Source: Bifidobacterium simiarum (GTDB lineage: Bacteria > Actinomycetota > Actinomycetes > Actinomycetales > Bifidobacteriaceae). Taken from it: a DNA stretch of 64,000 bases. Location: assembly GCF_002802905.1 (NCBI RefSeq), contig NZ_PEBK01000001.1, forward strand, positions 310,001-374,000, given 5' to 3'. The position numbers and the translations under genes are program-made. The notes below the pieces were generated by a model. The model did no database searches, was not told the origin of the DNA, and saw only the letters and a program-made list of their open reading frames with translations. Of the stretch, positions 45,130 through 55,056 are shown one piece after another. The number at the start of each line of letters is the position of its first letter. Within the stretch, counting starts at the first letter, position 1.

Positions 45130-46452
45130 TCAGCGATCGGCGATGCCGAAATCGACGGCTGTCCGTTCGCGGCCGGGTGTCGCGGTCAGTTGGAACGACT
45201 CGTAGTCGGGGAAATCCGCGATCCTGTGGTCTCCGACGATCCGTCGATCGTCCAGCATGACCACGCGGTCGGCCACCTCCCAGCAGTATTCGAGATCGTG
45301 CGTGATGGTCATAATCGTGCGGCCGTCGGCCCTGAGCTGCCGCATGAGTGCGATGAGCAGCTGCCGGGTGACCGGATCCACGGCGTTGGTCGGTTCGTCG
45401 AGCATGATCAGATGCGGATCGAACAGCAGGCCGGCCACGATGCCCGCGCGTTTGCGCAATCCGCCGGACAGCTCCTTGACCTTCTTGTCGAGATGGTCGC
45501 CGAGTTCGAACGCCTTCACCATCGGCAGATCCTCGAGATGGTCGAGATCGACTGGATGCGGATCGTCATGCGTGGCGTACAGCATCGCACGAAAACGGAT
45601 GTTCTCGCGTATGGTCATATCGAAGGTCAGGTTGCCGGAGTCGGTGAGCTGGAAGACGTCGCGCATCGAACCGAAGACGTCGGCGTTGATGATCGTCCGG
45701 CCGGACTGCGGTTTCAAGGTGCCGATGATCACGCCGAACAGGGTGGTCTTGCCCACGCCGTTGTAGCCGAGGATGCCGATCGACTGTCCCCGGGGCACGT
45801 CGAGGTCGATGTGCTCGAGCACCGGACGGTTCCTGCGGTAGGCGAAGGAGACGTCCTGTACGGATACGGCGATCGGCGACGTGGTGGTTTCGAACTGATT
45901 GATGCCTGCCTGATGAGTTTCGGCTTGGTTGGTTTTGGACTGTGCGGTGATGGATGCGGATGCGGTGGTCGTGGTCATGAGTATTGCCTTTCCCTTGAAG
46001 AACATGGACCAGGAGTAGAGGATCAGCGCCGGCAGCAGCGGTTCGAGGAGGATGAACGGACCGTTCGTCCCGGCGAACGTCCCTTGTAGTGCGGGGACGA
46101 ACAGGTGGAAGCCGGCGATGGCGGCGAAGCCCAACGCGGCCGGGGGAACGATCGCGACGGCGAACTGTGTGAGCGGATACTGTCGGCGCGGCCGGCCGCT
46201 TGACAGGAACGCGGCGATCGTGCCGTTGGCGAGGTCCGACCGGATCAGCTCGAAGGCGCAGGTCGGAGTGACCGTCATGATCAGGCAGATCAGCGAGCTT
46301 TGCAGCATGACGGAGGCCATGCGGGGTGCGGGATCGGTGATCGCGGTGAGGGCCAGCGTCGCGCCGGACAGGATGACGCCGATGATCAGCAGCACAAGCA
46401 TCGGCGTATTGCGGCCGAGTTGGATCATATCCTTGTAAAGAATGGCTTTCAT
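45130..46452 (-). CDS. Truncated ABC-2 permease fused in frame to an ABC ATPase
   Basis: A single open frame of 440 codons. Residues 1 to about 155 form a partial permease with about four membrane segments and no more. Residues from about 195 form an ABC ATPase with Walker A GYNGVGKTT (229-237), the signature LSGGLRKRAG, Walker B LIMLDEPTN and switch ITHD. An internal ATG (residue 159, position 45978) has its own GGGAAAGG site 8 bases upstream. So the ATPase may be made alone, as a 282-residue protein, with the permease a deletion remnant. The frame runs through without a stop, which makes a true fusion possible too. Confidence 0.75.
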   Translation of the reverse strand: MKAILYKDMIQLGRNTPMLVLLIIGVILSGATLALTAITDPAPRMASVMLQSSLICLIMTVTPTCAFELIRSDLANGTIAAFLSSGRPRRQYPLTQFAVAIVPPAALGFAAIAGFHLFVPALQGTFAGTNGPFILLEPLLPALILYSWSMFFKGKAILMTTTTASASITAQSKTNQAETHQAGINQFETTTSPIAVSVQDVSFAYRRNRPVLEHIDLDVPRGQSIGILGYNGVGKTTLFGVIIGTLKPQSGRTIINADVFGSMRDVFQLTDSGNLTFDMTIRENIRFRAMLYATHDDPHPVDLDHLEDLPMVKAFELGDHLDKKVKELSGGLRKRAGIVAGLLFDPHLIMLDEPTNAVDPVTRQLLIALMRQLRADGRTIMTITHDLEYCWEVADRVVMLDDRRIVGDHRIADFPDYESFQLTATPGRERTAVDFGIADR

Positions 46453-46480
46453 TATCGCCTCTTGGGTTGGTGAAGGTTGT

Positions 46481-46522
46481 GGTGGGTGGCGACAGGTGGG
46501 TGGCGACAGGTGGGTGATGACG
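46481..46522. repeat. 14-bp tandem repeat, three units
   Basis: GGTGGGTGGCGACA occurs twice exactly, then GGTGGGTGATGACG. It lies in the 219-bp gap between the regulator and the fusion gene. Confidence 0.6.
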
Positions 46523-46671
46523 GGGGAGGTAGGCGGCCTGGGCGGCCGAATTTGGGCATGCTGACGCCCGGCCCGGCGTGTGGGCCGCGATGCGGGAACC
46601 GCTACGCGAGGCTCGGATCGGCGATCAAGGGATTATCGCAACGGATTGTCGAAGTGGATTGCCGCAACGGA

Positions 46672-46977
46672 CTATTCGCCGGCGATAATCCGTTTCAGTG
46701 CGGCGACGTGTCCCTGAAAGGCGCGGAGCCCGTCGTCGGTGAGTCTCACCCAAGTGACCTTGTATCCCTTGCCGCCGCCGGCCTTTTTGGTGAGCGTCAC
46801 GTATCCGTGGTCGGCGAGGGTCTTGAGGTGCTTGGAACAGGTGGCGTCGCTGACGTCCAGCGTGTCGCGCAGGGCGTCGAATCTCAGGGTTCCGTAGGCT
46901 TCCAGCATGCCGCAGATGCGCAGGCGGATCGGCGCGTGGATGACGTCGTCGAACTTCGGTTCCATGGCATCGGTCAT
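46672..46977 (-). CDS. Winged-helix transcriptional regulator
   Basis: A 101-residue DNA-binding protein. PIRLRICGMLEAYGTLRFDALRDTLDVSDATCSKHL has the helix-turn-helix pattern (here given in part), followed by a wing TLTKKAGGGKGYK and a C-terminal helix. The pattern fits the HTH_34 group linked to small membrane-protein and ABC operons. AGGTGA precedes the ATG at 6 bases, and the start overlaps the stop of the membrane protein gene by ATGA. It probably controls this operon through the palindromes at 47747. Confidence 0.8.
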   Translation of the reverse strand: MTDAMEPKFDDVIHAPIRLRICGMLEAYGTLRFDALRDTLDVSDATCSKHLKTLADHGYVTLTKKAGGGKGYKVTWVRLTDDGLRAFQGHVAALKRIIAGE

Positions 46978-47672
46978 GACGGGTCACCTGCCGGTGACGT
47001 CGATGGATTCCGTGGCGCCGATCTGGGTGCGGCGGCGTCCTTCATGCCCGTCATAGGTGTCGTGTCGTCGTGCAGCTCGGGGGAGGAGGGGGAAGCGAGT
47101 GTGCGGAAGAAGATCCGCATGTTGCTTTGCAGCAGCAGGTAGATGACGATACTGCCTGCCAGGGCGATCAGTGCGGCGACCGGCCAGCTGCCGCCGTGGT
47201 AGCCCCACGCCATGTTCAGCCATGGAATGCCGATTTCGGTGACGATGACGAGTGCGTAGGTTGCCGCGTACCCGCGATTATGCCATGCCTTCAGGGAAGC
47301 GCGGCGCGAGCCCTTGCCTCCGCCGAAATATGTCGCCATGCCGGTCTGGCGCTGATACCGATGCATCAGCAGGAGCATGCCGATGATGGACAGGATGGCG
47401 AACGCCAGGAACGCGAAGAGCATCGCCCAGGTCATGTCGATGTACCCGCCGAACATCAGTCCGAACGGCCAGTAGAGCATGATGACGATGAACCCCAACA
47501 CCGCGAACGGCAGCAGCATCGCGGCGTGTCCCCGCTGTCCGCGCTGCGCCAGAGCGAGTCGGTCGGCGTCGAGGTCCTGCAGGGCCTGCAGTTGCTTCAG
47601 GGCGTCGATCCGCGGGGCGTGCTCGGTGTCGTCGTCCTGTGTGGGCCGAGTACGGGGTGTGTCGGTCATCAT
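46974..47672 (-). CDS. Uncharacterised membrane protein
   Basis: A 232-residue protein with an N-terminal acidic, charged segment (about 55 residues), four hydrophobic segments (for example LLPFAVLGFIVIMLYW and ALIALAGSIVIYLLL) and a Pro/Ser/Thr-rich cytoplasmic tail. The ATG at 47672 follows GGAGG at 4-5 bases; a much longer frame upstream has no basis. It is the first gene of the operon with the winged-helix regulator and the ABC genes. No family was recognised. Confidence 0.65.
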   Translation of the reverse strand: MMTDTPRTRPTQDDDTEHAPRIDALKQLQALQDLDADRLALAQRGQRGHAAMLLPFAVLGFIVIMLYWPFGLMFGGYIDMTWAMLFAFLAFAILSIIGMLLLMHRYQRQTGMATYFGGGKGSRRASLKAWHNRGYAATYALVIVTEIGIPWLNMAWGYHGGSWPVAALIALAGSIVIYLLLQSNMRIFFRTLASPSSPELHDDTTPMTGMKDAAAPRSAPRNPSTSPAGDPS

Positions 47673-47746
47673 TTCGCCTCCTGATGCGAGTGATGGGGGT
47701 CGGATGGAGTTTGGGACATCGGTCGGTGGCTGGCGGATGATGTCGA

Positions 47747-47798
47747 AACTTCTTTCCGTTGTGGAAAGCATATCACTTTCCATGACGGAAAGAAGTTT
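47747..47798. promoter_or_regulatory. Paired palindromes, candidate operator of the winged-helix regulator
   Basis: CTTTCC-N5-GGAAAG occurs at 47752-47768 and again at 47776-47792, 24 bp apart centre to centre. The outer AAACTT and AAGTTT extend the arms into a perfect 12-bp inverted repeat. It lies between the membrane-protein gene and the divergent dehydrogenase. Confidence 0.7.
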
Positions 47799-47865
47799 GC
47801 GTGTCGCTATGATGACTGATGACCATTGACGAGGATTCCCGAGGATGGGAGAAAGGCGGAAGACC

Positions 47866-48849
47866 ATGAGAATCGCGGCGTTCGAGGTGCGGGATGATGA
47901 GCGTGAGGCATTCGCCACGGAGGCCGAACGCCTCGGTGTGAAGGTCACGCTGCATGCGGAGCCGTTGGATACGGGCAATGCGGCGCTGGTCGATGGCTGC
48001 GACGGCGTCAGCACCCTCGGGCTGAGCCGTCTCGACGCCGGGATGCTGGAGACGCTTGCGGGACGCGGCGTGAAGGTGGTGGCCACCCGCACCATCGGAT
48101 ACAACCACATCGACCTTGATGCGGCGAAGCGACTCGGTCTCGCCGTGCTCAACGCCGACTACGCGCCGAACGGCGTGGCTGAATACACGGTGATGTTCAT
48201 GCTCATGGTGCTGCGCAACTACAAGCCGGCGTTGTGGCGCGGGCAGGTGTACGACTTCTCGCTCGAGGGCCTGCGTGGCCGCGAGCTGCGCAACCTCACC
48301 GTCGGCGTGATGGGCACCGGACGCATCGGCGCCACGGTGATCCGCTGCCTTTCCGGATTCGGATGCGAGATCCTGGCGTACGATCCGCACCCGAACGAGA
48401 AGGTGGCGGAGCTGGCCGAATACGTGGGGCTTGACGAACTGTATCGCCGCAGCGACATCATCACCCTGCACATGCCGCTGCTGCCGTCCACCGAGCACAT
48501 CATCAACCGCGATACCATCGCCCGCATGAAGGACGGCGTGGTGCTCATTAACTGCGCCCGTGGCGGCCTCATGGATCTCGAGGCGCTGATCGACAACATC
48601 GAATCCGAGAAGATCGGCGGTCTCGGTCTTGACACGGTGGAGACCGAGGAGGATCTGATCCACCGGGACCGCCGTACCGACATCCTCACCAACCGCGGCG
48701 TCGCCTACCTCAGGCAGTTCCCCAACGTGGTGATGACCCAGCACATGGCGTTCTACACCGACGCCGCCGTGCACAGCATGGTCAACTGCTCGGTCGAGGG
48801 CATCCGATCCGTGCTGGAGACCGGAACGTTCCGCACCCGCATCGCCTGA
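47866..48849 (+). CDS. D-isomer-specific 2-hydroxyacid dehydrogenase
   Basis: Likely a D-lactate dehydrogenase-like enzyme. The 327-residue protein has the NAD-binding GVMGTGRIGATVIRC, the active-site TRTIGYNHID, NCARGGLMD and the catalytic His in MTQHMAFYTDAAVH. These fit the VanH/D-LDH group. The ATG at 47866 follows AAAGG at 9 bases; an upstream in-frame ATG at 47845 is weaker. It stands alone and is divergent from the ABC operon, sharing the palindrome region. Substrate identity (pyruvate or another 2-oxoacid) is not settled by sequence. Confidence 0.85.
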   Translation: MRIAAFEVRDDEREAFATEAERLGVKVTLHAEPLDTGNAALVDGCDGVSTLGLSRLDAGMLETLAGRGVKVVATRTIGYNHIDLDAAKRLGLAVLNADYAPNGVAEYTVMFMLMVLRNYKPALWRGQVYDFSLEGLRGRELRNLTVGVMGTGRIGATVIRCLSGFGCEILAYDPHPNEKVAELAEYVGLDELYRRSDIITLHMPLLPSTEHIINRDTIARMKDGVVLINCARGGLMDLEALIDNIESEKIGGLGLDTVETEEDLIHRDRRTDILTNRGVAYLRQFPNVVMTQHMAFYTDAAVHSMVNCSVEGIRSVLETGTFRTRIA

Positions 48850-48860
48850 TCCCCGGCCGT

Positions 48861-48905
48861 CCTTTCCTGCCTGAAGGCAGCCGGCCTTGCCGGTCGGATG
48901 AGGTG
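48861..48905 (+). repeat. Two-hairpin repeat, copy R3 (degenerate)
   Basis: The first stem reads CTGCCTGAAGGCAG and the second CCGGCCTTGCCGG, with the tail GGATGAGGTG. It faces R4, so the pair forms an inverted unit. Confidence 0.65.
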
Positions 48906-48953
48906 CCCGATAAGCTTGCATGCCGGTGGAGTCTGGCATGCAGGGATTACCTG

Positions 48954-49002
48954 CCCCTCATCAGTCGGCTGGCGCCGACAGCTTCCCCCGGAGGGGGAAG
49001 CC
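48954..49002 (-). repeat. Two-hairpin repeat, copy R4
   Basis: On the minus strand it reads GGCTTCCCCC...GGGGGAAGC, a GTCGGC/GCCGAC hairpin and TGATGAGG. Between R3 and R4 lies GCATGCC...GGCATGC, a further dyad. Confidence 0.75.
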
Positions 49003-49063
49003 AGAAAGGGATGCATCGGCTGATCGACGCACCCCCTTCGGAGAGATGCTATCTGCCGGTCCG

Positions 49064-50548
49064 TTATCTTTCGGCGGCGGTGCGGACGTATTCCTCCATG
49101 GCGTCGATCTCCACCACGTCGTCGAAGCGCACGTCGGCGGTCTCAAGTCCTCGCAGGGCCGCGGGGGCCGTCGTGCCGGTGGCCTCGGCGAGCACGTCCA
49201 TGCACTCGAAGTCGGTGCCCGTGGCATCGAGGCCGAGGGACTCGTTCACCACGCGCGGGAACTTGTACGGGCTGGCGGTGCTCAGCAGCACGCGCGGGGT
49301 CAGCGGGTCGCGGGGCATCTGCTGCATCACGAAGTAGCCGCAGGCCGTATGGGGGTCGATCACGTAGTGGTTCTTCTCCCAGCAGTCGTGGATCGACTCG
49401 CGTACCTGATCCTCGTCGGCCCAGCCGCAGCCGAACAGCGAGCGGATGCGCTTGAGCATCGGCTCGGGCACCTCGAACGCACCCCACTCGTTGAGATCGT
49501 TCATCAACATGGAGATCAGACGGGTGTCCTTGTCGGAGAAGTAGTACAGCATGCGCTCCAGATTCGAGGAGACGAGGATGTCCATCGACGGGGAGATCGT
49601 CTGGAAGAACGGGCGCTGACGGTTGTAGGTGCCGGAGGTGAGGAAGTCGAACAGCACGTTGTTCTTGTCGCTGGCCACCACCAGATGCTTGACCGGCAGG
49701 CCGAGCAGCTTGGCGTAGTAGCCTGCGAGGATGTCGCCGAAGTTGCCGGTCGGCACGGTGAACTCCACCTCGTCGCCCACGTTGATCACCTGATCGGCGA
49801 GCAGCTGCGCGTAGGCGGCGAAGTAGTAGACCACCTGCGGCACCAGACGGCCCACGTTGATCGAATTGGCGGAGGAGAGCACGGTGTGGGAGCGGTCGGC
49901 CAGCTCGGCGGCGAGATCATGGTCGCCGAAGATGCGCTTGACCGCCGACTGCGCGTCGTCGAAGTTGCCCTTGACCGCGCACACGTTCACGTTGCCTCCG
50001 GTCTGCGTGGTCATCTGCAGCTGCTGCACCTGGGAGACCTTGCCTTCCGGGTAGAACACGGTGATCGCCGTGCCCGGTGCGTCGGCGAAGCCCGCCAGAG
50101 CGGCCTTGCCGGTGTCGCCGGACGTGGCGGTGAGAATCATGATCCGCTCGTCCTCGTCGCCGCCGGCCGGCGTGGTGCGGGCCATGAACCGGGGCAGGAT
50201 CTGCAGGGCTACGTCCTTGAACGCGCTGGTCGGACCGTTGAACAGCTCCAGGATGTAGTCGTCGCCCAAGGGCTTGAGCGGGGTGATCGCCGGATCGGAC
50301 CACTGCTCGCCGTAGGCTTCGCGAATGCAGTCGGCCAGCTCCTCCTCGGTGAAGTCGGGCAGCAGCTTCGCCAGTACCATCTGCGCGATCTGCTGGTACG
50401 ACTTGCCGGGCAGCGAGGCGATGTCCACATGCTCCTCGCCAAGCGAATCGGAGACGAACAGGCCGCCGTCGTCGGCGATGCCCTTGCGGATCGCCTGCTT
50501 GGCGGTCAGAGAATCGGTGGTGCTGCGAGTGCTATGGAAGGTGCTCAC
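49064..50548 (-). CDS. thrC: Threonine synthase
   Basis: Converts O-phosphohomoserine to threonine with pyridoxal phosphate. The 494-residue protein is of the long (bacterial/fungal) type. The PLP Lys is residue 111 in TSAFKDVAL. LTATSGDTGKAAL binds the cofactor phosphate, and VPTGNFGDILAGYYAK is a family motif. It is complete. It stands alone on the minus strand and is divergent from glyA. Confidence 0.96.
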   Translation of the reverse strand: MSTFHSTRSTTDSLTAKQAIRKGIADDGGLFVSDSLGEEHVDIASLPGKSYQQIAQMVLAKLLPDFTEEELADCIREAYGEQWSDPAITPLKPLGDDYILELFNGPTSAFKDVALQILPRFMARTTPAGGDEDERIMILTATSGDTGKAALAGFADAPGTAITVFYPEGKVSQVQQLQMTTQTGGNVNVCAVKGNFDDAQSAVKRIFGDHDLAAELADRSHTVLSSANSINVGRLVPQVVYYFAAYAQLLADQVINVGDEVEFTVPTGNFGDILAGYYAKLLGLPVKHLVVASDKNNVLFDFLTSGTYNRQRPFFQTISPSMDILVSSNLERMLYYFSDKDTRLISMLMNDLNEWGAFEVPEPMLKRIRSLFGCGWADEDQVRESIHDCWEKNHYVIDPHTACGYFVMQQMPRDPLTPRVLLSTASPYKFPRVVNESLGLDATGTDFECMDVLAEATGTTAPAALRGLETADVRFDDVVEIDAMEEYVRTAAER

Positions 50549-50839
50549 GAATTCATCCTTCGGATCGACGGAACGGGGGAGCCATCAAGGCAGAATCCCA
50601 GTCTAGTCGCAAGTGTGGGCAGGAAGGGCCTGCCGTCCATCGCCGGACGAGGTCCGTAAGCCGTGGCCACGGAAGGACGCGGTCCCGGAAGGACGCGGTC
50701 CAAGGAGCGGATGGTTACGACCATGTAACTAGGCAACGCCTCATACAGCGTCTACACTAGGCGGGGTATGCCCCGGACCGTGACGCCGGCAGGGATCCGG
50801 CCCGGCGGGCAAGTACCATCCACACCAAAGGAGACGACC

Positions 50840-52144
50840 ATGGCTTCGCCGCTTGCACAGACCCAAGACGACGCGTTCAACGCGCCGATCGCACAGACCG
50901 ACCCCGAAATCGCCGAACTGCTCGACGCCGAGCTGCACCGTCAGCAGGGCGGACTGGAGATGATCGCCTCCGAGAACTTCGTCCCGCGCGCCGTGCTGCA
51001 GTGCCAGGGCTCCGTGCTCACCAACAAGTACGCCGAGGGCTACCCGGGTCGCCGCTACTACGGCGGCTGCGAGCAGGTCGACAAGATCGAGACCCTCGCC
51101 CGCGAGCGCGCCAAGGCCCTGTTCGGCGCCGAATACGCCAACGTGCAGCCCCACTCCGGCGCCCAGGCCAACGCCGCCGTCTACCAGGCACTGGTCAAGC
51201 CGGGCGACACCGTGCTCGGCCTCGCACTCGACCACGGCGGCCACCTGACCCACGGCATGAAGATCAACTTCTCCGGCCGCTTCTACCACGCCGAAGCCTA
51301 CGGCGTGAACCCGGAGACCTTCCGCATCGACCCGGAGATCATCCGCCAGCGCGCGCTGGAGACCCACCCGGCCATGATCATCGGAGGCTGGAGCGCCTAC
51401 CCGCGCATCGAGGACTTCAAGGCGATGAAGGAGATCGCCGACGAGGTCGGCGCCAAGTTCTGGGTGGATATGGCCCACTTCGCCGGTCTGGTCGCCGCGG
51501 GACTGCACCCCAGCCCGGTGCCGTACGCCGACGTGGTGAGCTCCACCGCGCACAAGACCCTCGGCGGCCCCCGCTCCGGCTTCATCCTGGCCCGTCAGGA
51601 GTACGCCAAGAAGCTCAACTCCGCCGTGTTCCCCGGCCAGCAGGGCGGTCCGCTCATGCATGTGGTGGCCGGCAAGGCCGTGAGCTTCAAGGTGGCCGGC
51701 ACCCCCGAGTTCAAGGACCGCATGCAGCGCACGCTCGACGGCGCCAAGATCCTCGCCGACCGTCTGCTCGCCGACGACGTGAAGGCCAACGGCATCTCCG
51801 TGCTCACCGGCGGCACCGACGTGCATCTGGTGATGGTCGACCTGCGTAACTCCGAGATGGACGGCAAGCAGGGCGAGGACCTGCTCGCCCAGTGCGGCAT
51901 CACCATCAACCGCAACACCGTGCCGTTCGATCCGCGCCCGGCCTCCGTGGCCTCCGGTCTGAGGATCGGCACCTCCGCGCTGTCCACCCGCGGCTTCGGA
52001 CCGGCCGAGTACGAGGAGGTCGCCGACATCATCGGCACCGCGCTCGCCGCCGGAAAGAGCGCCGACGTGGAGGCGCTCAAGGCCCGCGTCGACAAGCTCG
52101 TCGAGGACTTCCCGCTGTACCCGGGTCTCGATCAGATCCACTGA
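50840..52144 (+). CDS. glyA: Serine hydroxymethyltransferase
   Basis: Interconverts serine and glycine, loading one-carbon units on tetrahydrofolate. The 434-residue protein has [12 protein letters not shown], the PLP Lys in [24 protein letters not shown] and a family C-terminus. The ATG at 50840 follows AAAGGAG; a longer frame from 50768 adds an unlikely Pro/Gly-rich leader. A 290-bp gap to thrC contains TACACT near 50753 as a possible -10 box. Confidence 0.96.
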   Translation: MASPLAQTQDDAFNAPIAQTDPEIAELLDAELHRQQGGLEMIASENFVPRAVLQCQGSVLTNKYAEGYPGRRYYGGCEQVDKIETLARERAKALFGAEYANVQPHSGAQANAAVYQALVKPGDTVLGLALDHGGHLTHGMKINFSGRFYHAEAYGVNPETFRIDPEIIRQRALETHPAMIIGGWSAYPRIEDFKAMKEIADEVGAKFWVDMAHFAGLVAAGLHPSPVPYADVVSSTAHKTLGGPRSGFILARQEYAKKLNSAVFPGQQGGPLMHVVAGKAVSFKVAGTPEFKDRMQRTLDGAKILADRLLADDVKANGISVLTGGTDVHLVMVDLRNSEMDGKQGEDLLAQCGITINRNTVPFDPRPASVASGLRIGTSALSTRGFGPAEYEEVADIIGTALAAGKSADVEALKARVDKLVEDFPLYPGLDQIH

Positions 52145-52402
52145 TCGGTACTGATGGTCTGATCGGCACCGTCTGATCGGCACCGTTCGTCCCGCCGCTC
52201 CCGCCGGATCCATGCGATGCGCATGCGATCCGGCGGGAGCGGTTCGTTTTCGGGGGAGCGGACGTATTCGGTTCGCGGACGCCGGTCCTTTGCGTGCCGG
52301 GTCGCCGTATGACGGTCCGCTGTGATCCGGATCACGGTCCCGTTGGCCACGAAGTGCCGTGAATGGTCGTCAATCCCGTTTCCCTGAGCTAATCTGAACA
52401 CT

Positions 52403-53698
52403 ATGACTGATGAACTGAGCGAGAGGACGTTCGCCGCCGTATGCGACATGGCCGACGAGGCCGCATACGCGCAGCGGACGCTGGCGCGGGCCAGTACGGA
52501 TCTGAAGAACGATCTGCTGCTTGACGTCGCCGGTGCGCTGGAGGCCGGTGCCGCGGGCATCGAGGCGGCGAACGCCGTGGACATGAGCGAGGCGGCGGCC
52601 GCGGGGATGAGCGAAGGCCTGCTCGACCGGCTGCGCTTCGATGCGGCCCGCATCCATGCCACCGCCGACGGCGTGCGGAACGTGGTCTCCCTGCCCGATC
52701 CGGTGGGCGAGATGGTCCGGGGCAGGAACCTGCCCAACGGCATGCGGCTCAATCAGGTGCGCGTGCCGATCGGCGTGGTCGGCATGATCTACGAGGCTCG
52801 GCCCAACGTGACGGTCGACGTGGCGGCACTGTGCCTCAAATCCGGCAACGCGGCGCTGCTGCGGGGCGGTCACGCCGCCCGCCGGACCAACGAGGCCACG
52901 CTCTCCGTGATCGCGCAGGTGCTGGCCGACCATGGCTTCGCCTCCTCGCTGGTCGCCAGCGTCGACGCCTACGGACGCGAAGGCGCCACGGCGCTGATGC
53001 AGGCGCGCGGGCACGTCGATCTGCTGGTTCCCCGAGGCGGCGCGGGCCTGATCCGTGCCGTGGTCGACAACGCCCGGGTGCCGGTCATCGAAACCGGGGC
53101 GGGCAACTGCCACATCTACGTGGATGCCTCCGGCGACCTCGCCAAGGCCCTGCCCATCGTGATCAACGCGAAGACCCAGCGCGTGGGCGTGTGCAACGCG
53201 GCGGAGAAGCTGCTCGTGCACCGGGCCGTGGCCGAGGATTTCCTGCCCGTCGTGGCCAACGAGCTCAGCCGGCACGGCGTGACCATCCACGCCGACGATG
53301 CGTCCCTCGCCATCATCACCGCGGCCGGCATCGACGATCTGAAGATCGTGCCCGCCGAGGATCGCGACTGGGACACCGAATACCTCGACTACGAGATCGG
53401 CATCCGCGTGGTGGACGATCTCGACGCCGCCATCGAGCACATCAACGCGCATTCCACGGGGCACACCGAGGCGATCGTCTCGGAGGACTACTCGGCGATC
53501 GAGGAGTTCACCCAGCGCATCGACTCGGCCGTGGTGATGGTCAACGCGTCCACCCGGTTCACGGACGGCGGCATGTTCGGCCTCGGCGCCGAACTGGGCA
53601 TCTCCACGCAGAAGATGCACGCCCGCGGGCCGATGGGACTGGAGGAGCTCACCACCACCAAGTGGATCGGCTACGGCACCGGACAGGTCCGCCCGTAG
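52403..53698 (+). CDS. proA: Glutamate-5-semialdehyde dehydrogenase
   Basis: Second step of proline synthesis, reducing gamma-glutamyl phosphate with NADPH. The 431-residue protein has [29 protein letters not shown], the catalytic Cys in [14 protein letters not shown], and [12 protein letters not shown]. It is complete. It is followed 25 bp later by a small unknown gene and then nadD. No proB is in the window. Confidence 0.96.
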   Translation: MTDELSERTFAAVCDMADEAAYAQRTLARASTDLKNDLLLDVAGALEAGAAGIEAANAVDMSEAAAAGMSEGLLDRLRFDAARIHATADGVRNVVSLPDPVGEMVRGRNLPNGMRLNQVRVPIGVVGMIYEARPNVTVDVAALCLKSGNAALLRGGHAARRTNEATLSVIAQVLADHGFASSLVASVDAYGREGATALMQARGHVDLLVPRGGAGLIRAVVDNARVPVIETGAGNCHIYVDASGDLAKALPIVINAKTQRVGVCNAAEKLLVHRAVAEDFLPVVANELSRHGVTIHADDASLAIITAAGIDDLKIVPAEDRDWDTEYLDYEIGIRVVDDLDAAIEHINAHSTGHTEAIVSEDYSAIEEFTQRIDSAVVMVNASTRFTDGGMFGLGAELGISTQKMHARGPMGLEELTTTKWIGYGTGQVRP

Positions 53699-53723
53699 AC
53701 CGCACGAACGCAGGAGGACAACC

Positions 53724-54284
53724 ATGAGCGAGAAGATCGAGGAGAAGAGCATGGGCGGCGAGACGACGAACGGCGACGGGAGCGGGCTGTGGCTGCGCAT
53801 CACCGCCGAACGGCTGAGCCTGGTGCGCTACGTGTTCCTGGTGCAGATCGAGGACGGCATCCCCACGGCGGACCAGCGTTCCGCACTGGAGTACGCCGAC
53901 GCCGTGCTGATCGGGTGGCCGGACGCCGACGCCCCCGACGTGGTGGCGCTCGACGAGCGTCAGAGCCACGACGCCGAAGGCCATGTGCGGGTGATGGAGG
54001 AGTACATCGACAAGTTCCGCGACTGCGAGCGCGGGGCGGACATCGACGGCATGACCGACATCCTGATCCGCATTTCCGAGCGGGTGGCCGAGATCCGCAA
54101 GCTGTTCCAGCCCGACTTCCCCCTGCCCACCTTCGCGGAGATCCGCCGCGTGGTGCAGGACGAGTGGGACGAGGACATGGGCAAGATCGACCCCCATGCC
54201 TCGGGGACGGCCAGCGAGATGGAGCATGAGACTCTGGCCGAGGACATCGAGCACGAGCAGCGTGACGCGGAGGCGGGGGCATGA
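53724..54284 (+). CDS. Conserved hypothetical protein between proA and nadD
   Basis: Not recognised. A 186-residue soluble, acidic protein, mostly helical by appearance, with no membrane segment or signal peptide. Distinct segments are [21 protein letters not shown] and [13 protein letters not shown]. The start follows AGGAGGA at a good distance. It overlaps nadD by four bases, so it is translated with it, and it sits 25 bp after proA. An operon role with nadD is likely but undefined. Confidence 0.6.
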   Translation: MSEKIEEKSMGGETTNGDGSGLWLRITAERLSLVRYVFLVQIEDGIPTADQRSALEYADAVLIGWPDADAPDVVALDERQSHDAEGHVRVMEEYIDKFRDCERGADIDGMTDILIRISERVAEIRKLFQPDFPLPTFAEIRRVVQDEWDEDMGKIDPHASGTASEMEHETLAEDIEHEQRDAEAGA

Positions 54285-54985
54285 GCGATTCCACTCCGCT
54301 GGCGAGCAGTCGCACGCCCCTCGAGTCCCGCACGATGTCGGAGCTCGGCGGCGCGCAGATGCCGTTCCGACGGCCGTCCGCGCGCGGCAACCATCACGCC
54401 GTGCCGCGCATCGGCATCATGGGCGGCACCTTCGATCCGATCCACAACGGGCACCTGGTGGCCGCCTCCGAGGTCTCGTGGGTGTACGACCTCGACGAGG
54501 TGATCTTCGTGCCCACCGGACGCCCGGTGTTCAAGCTCGACAAGTCGGTGACCAACGCCGAGGACCGGTATCTGATGACCGTGATCGCCACGGCGTCCAA
54601 TCCGAAGTTCACGGTGTCCCGCGTCGACATCGACCGGCCCGGCGTCACCTACACCATCGACACGCTGCGCGACATCCGCGCGGCCCGGCCGGACGCCGAA
54701 CTGTTCTTCATCACCGGCGCCGACGCGGTGGCCGAGATCATGCGGTGGAAGGATGCCGAGGAGATGCTGCGGCTGGCCCATTTCGTGGCCGTGTCGCGTC
54801 CCGGATACTCCTCGGACCTGCGCAAGCTCGACGTGCCGACCCGGTCGGTCGACATGCTGGAGATCCCGGCGCTGGCCATTTCCTCCACCGACGTGCGCCG
54901 GCGCAGCGAGCAGGGCGAGCCGGTGTGGTATCTCGTGCCCGACGGCGTGGTGCAGTACATCTCGAAACACGGACTGTACCGATAG
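54281..54985 (+). CDS. nadD: Nicotinate-nucleotide adenylyltransferase NadD
   Basis: Makes deamido-NAD from nicotinate mononucleotide and ATP. The nucleotidyltransferase motif [15 protein letters not shown] and the C-terminal ISSTDVRRR are diagnostic. The protein has 234 residues, of which the first 40 or so precede the core; an internal start at Met27 would give the typical size. The ATGA overlap with the preceding gene supports the longer form. Confidence 0.95.
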   Translation: MSDSTPLASSRTPLESRTMSELGGAQMPFRRPSARGNHHAVPRIGIMGGTFDPIHNGHLVAASEVSWVYDLDEVIFVPTGRPVFKLDKSVTNAEDRYLMTVIATASNPKFTVSRVDIDRPGVTYTIDTLRDIRAARPDAELFFITGADAVAEIMRWKDAEEMLRLAHFVAVSRPGYSSDLRKLDVPTRSVDMLEIPALAISSTDVRRRSEQGEPVWYLVPDGVVQYISKHGLYR

Positions 54986-55056
54986 GGCCGAACTGTCGTA
55001 ATCGGTGGGTAGACTGACGGATTGTCAACAAACCAACACACACGTTTGGAGATACG

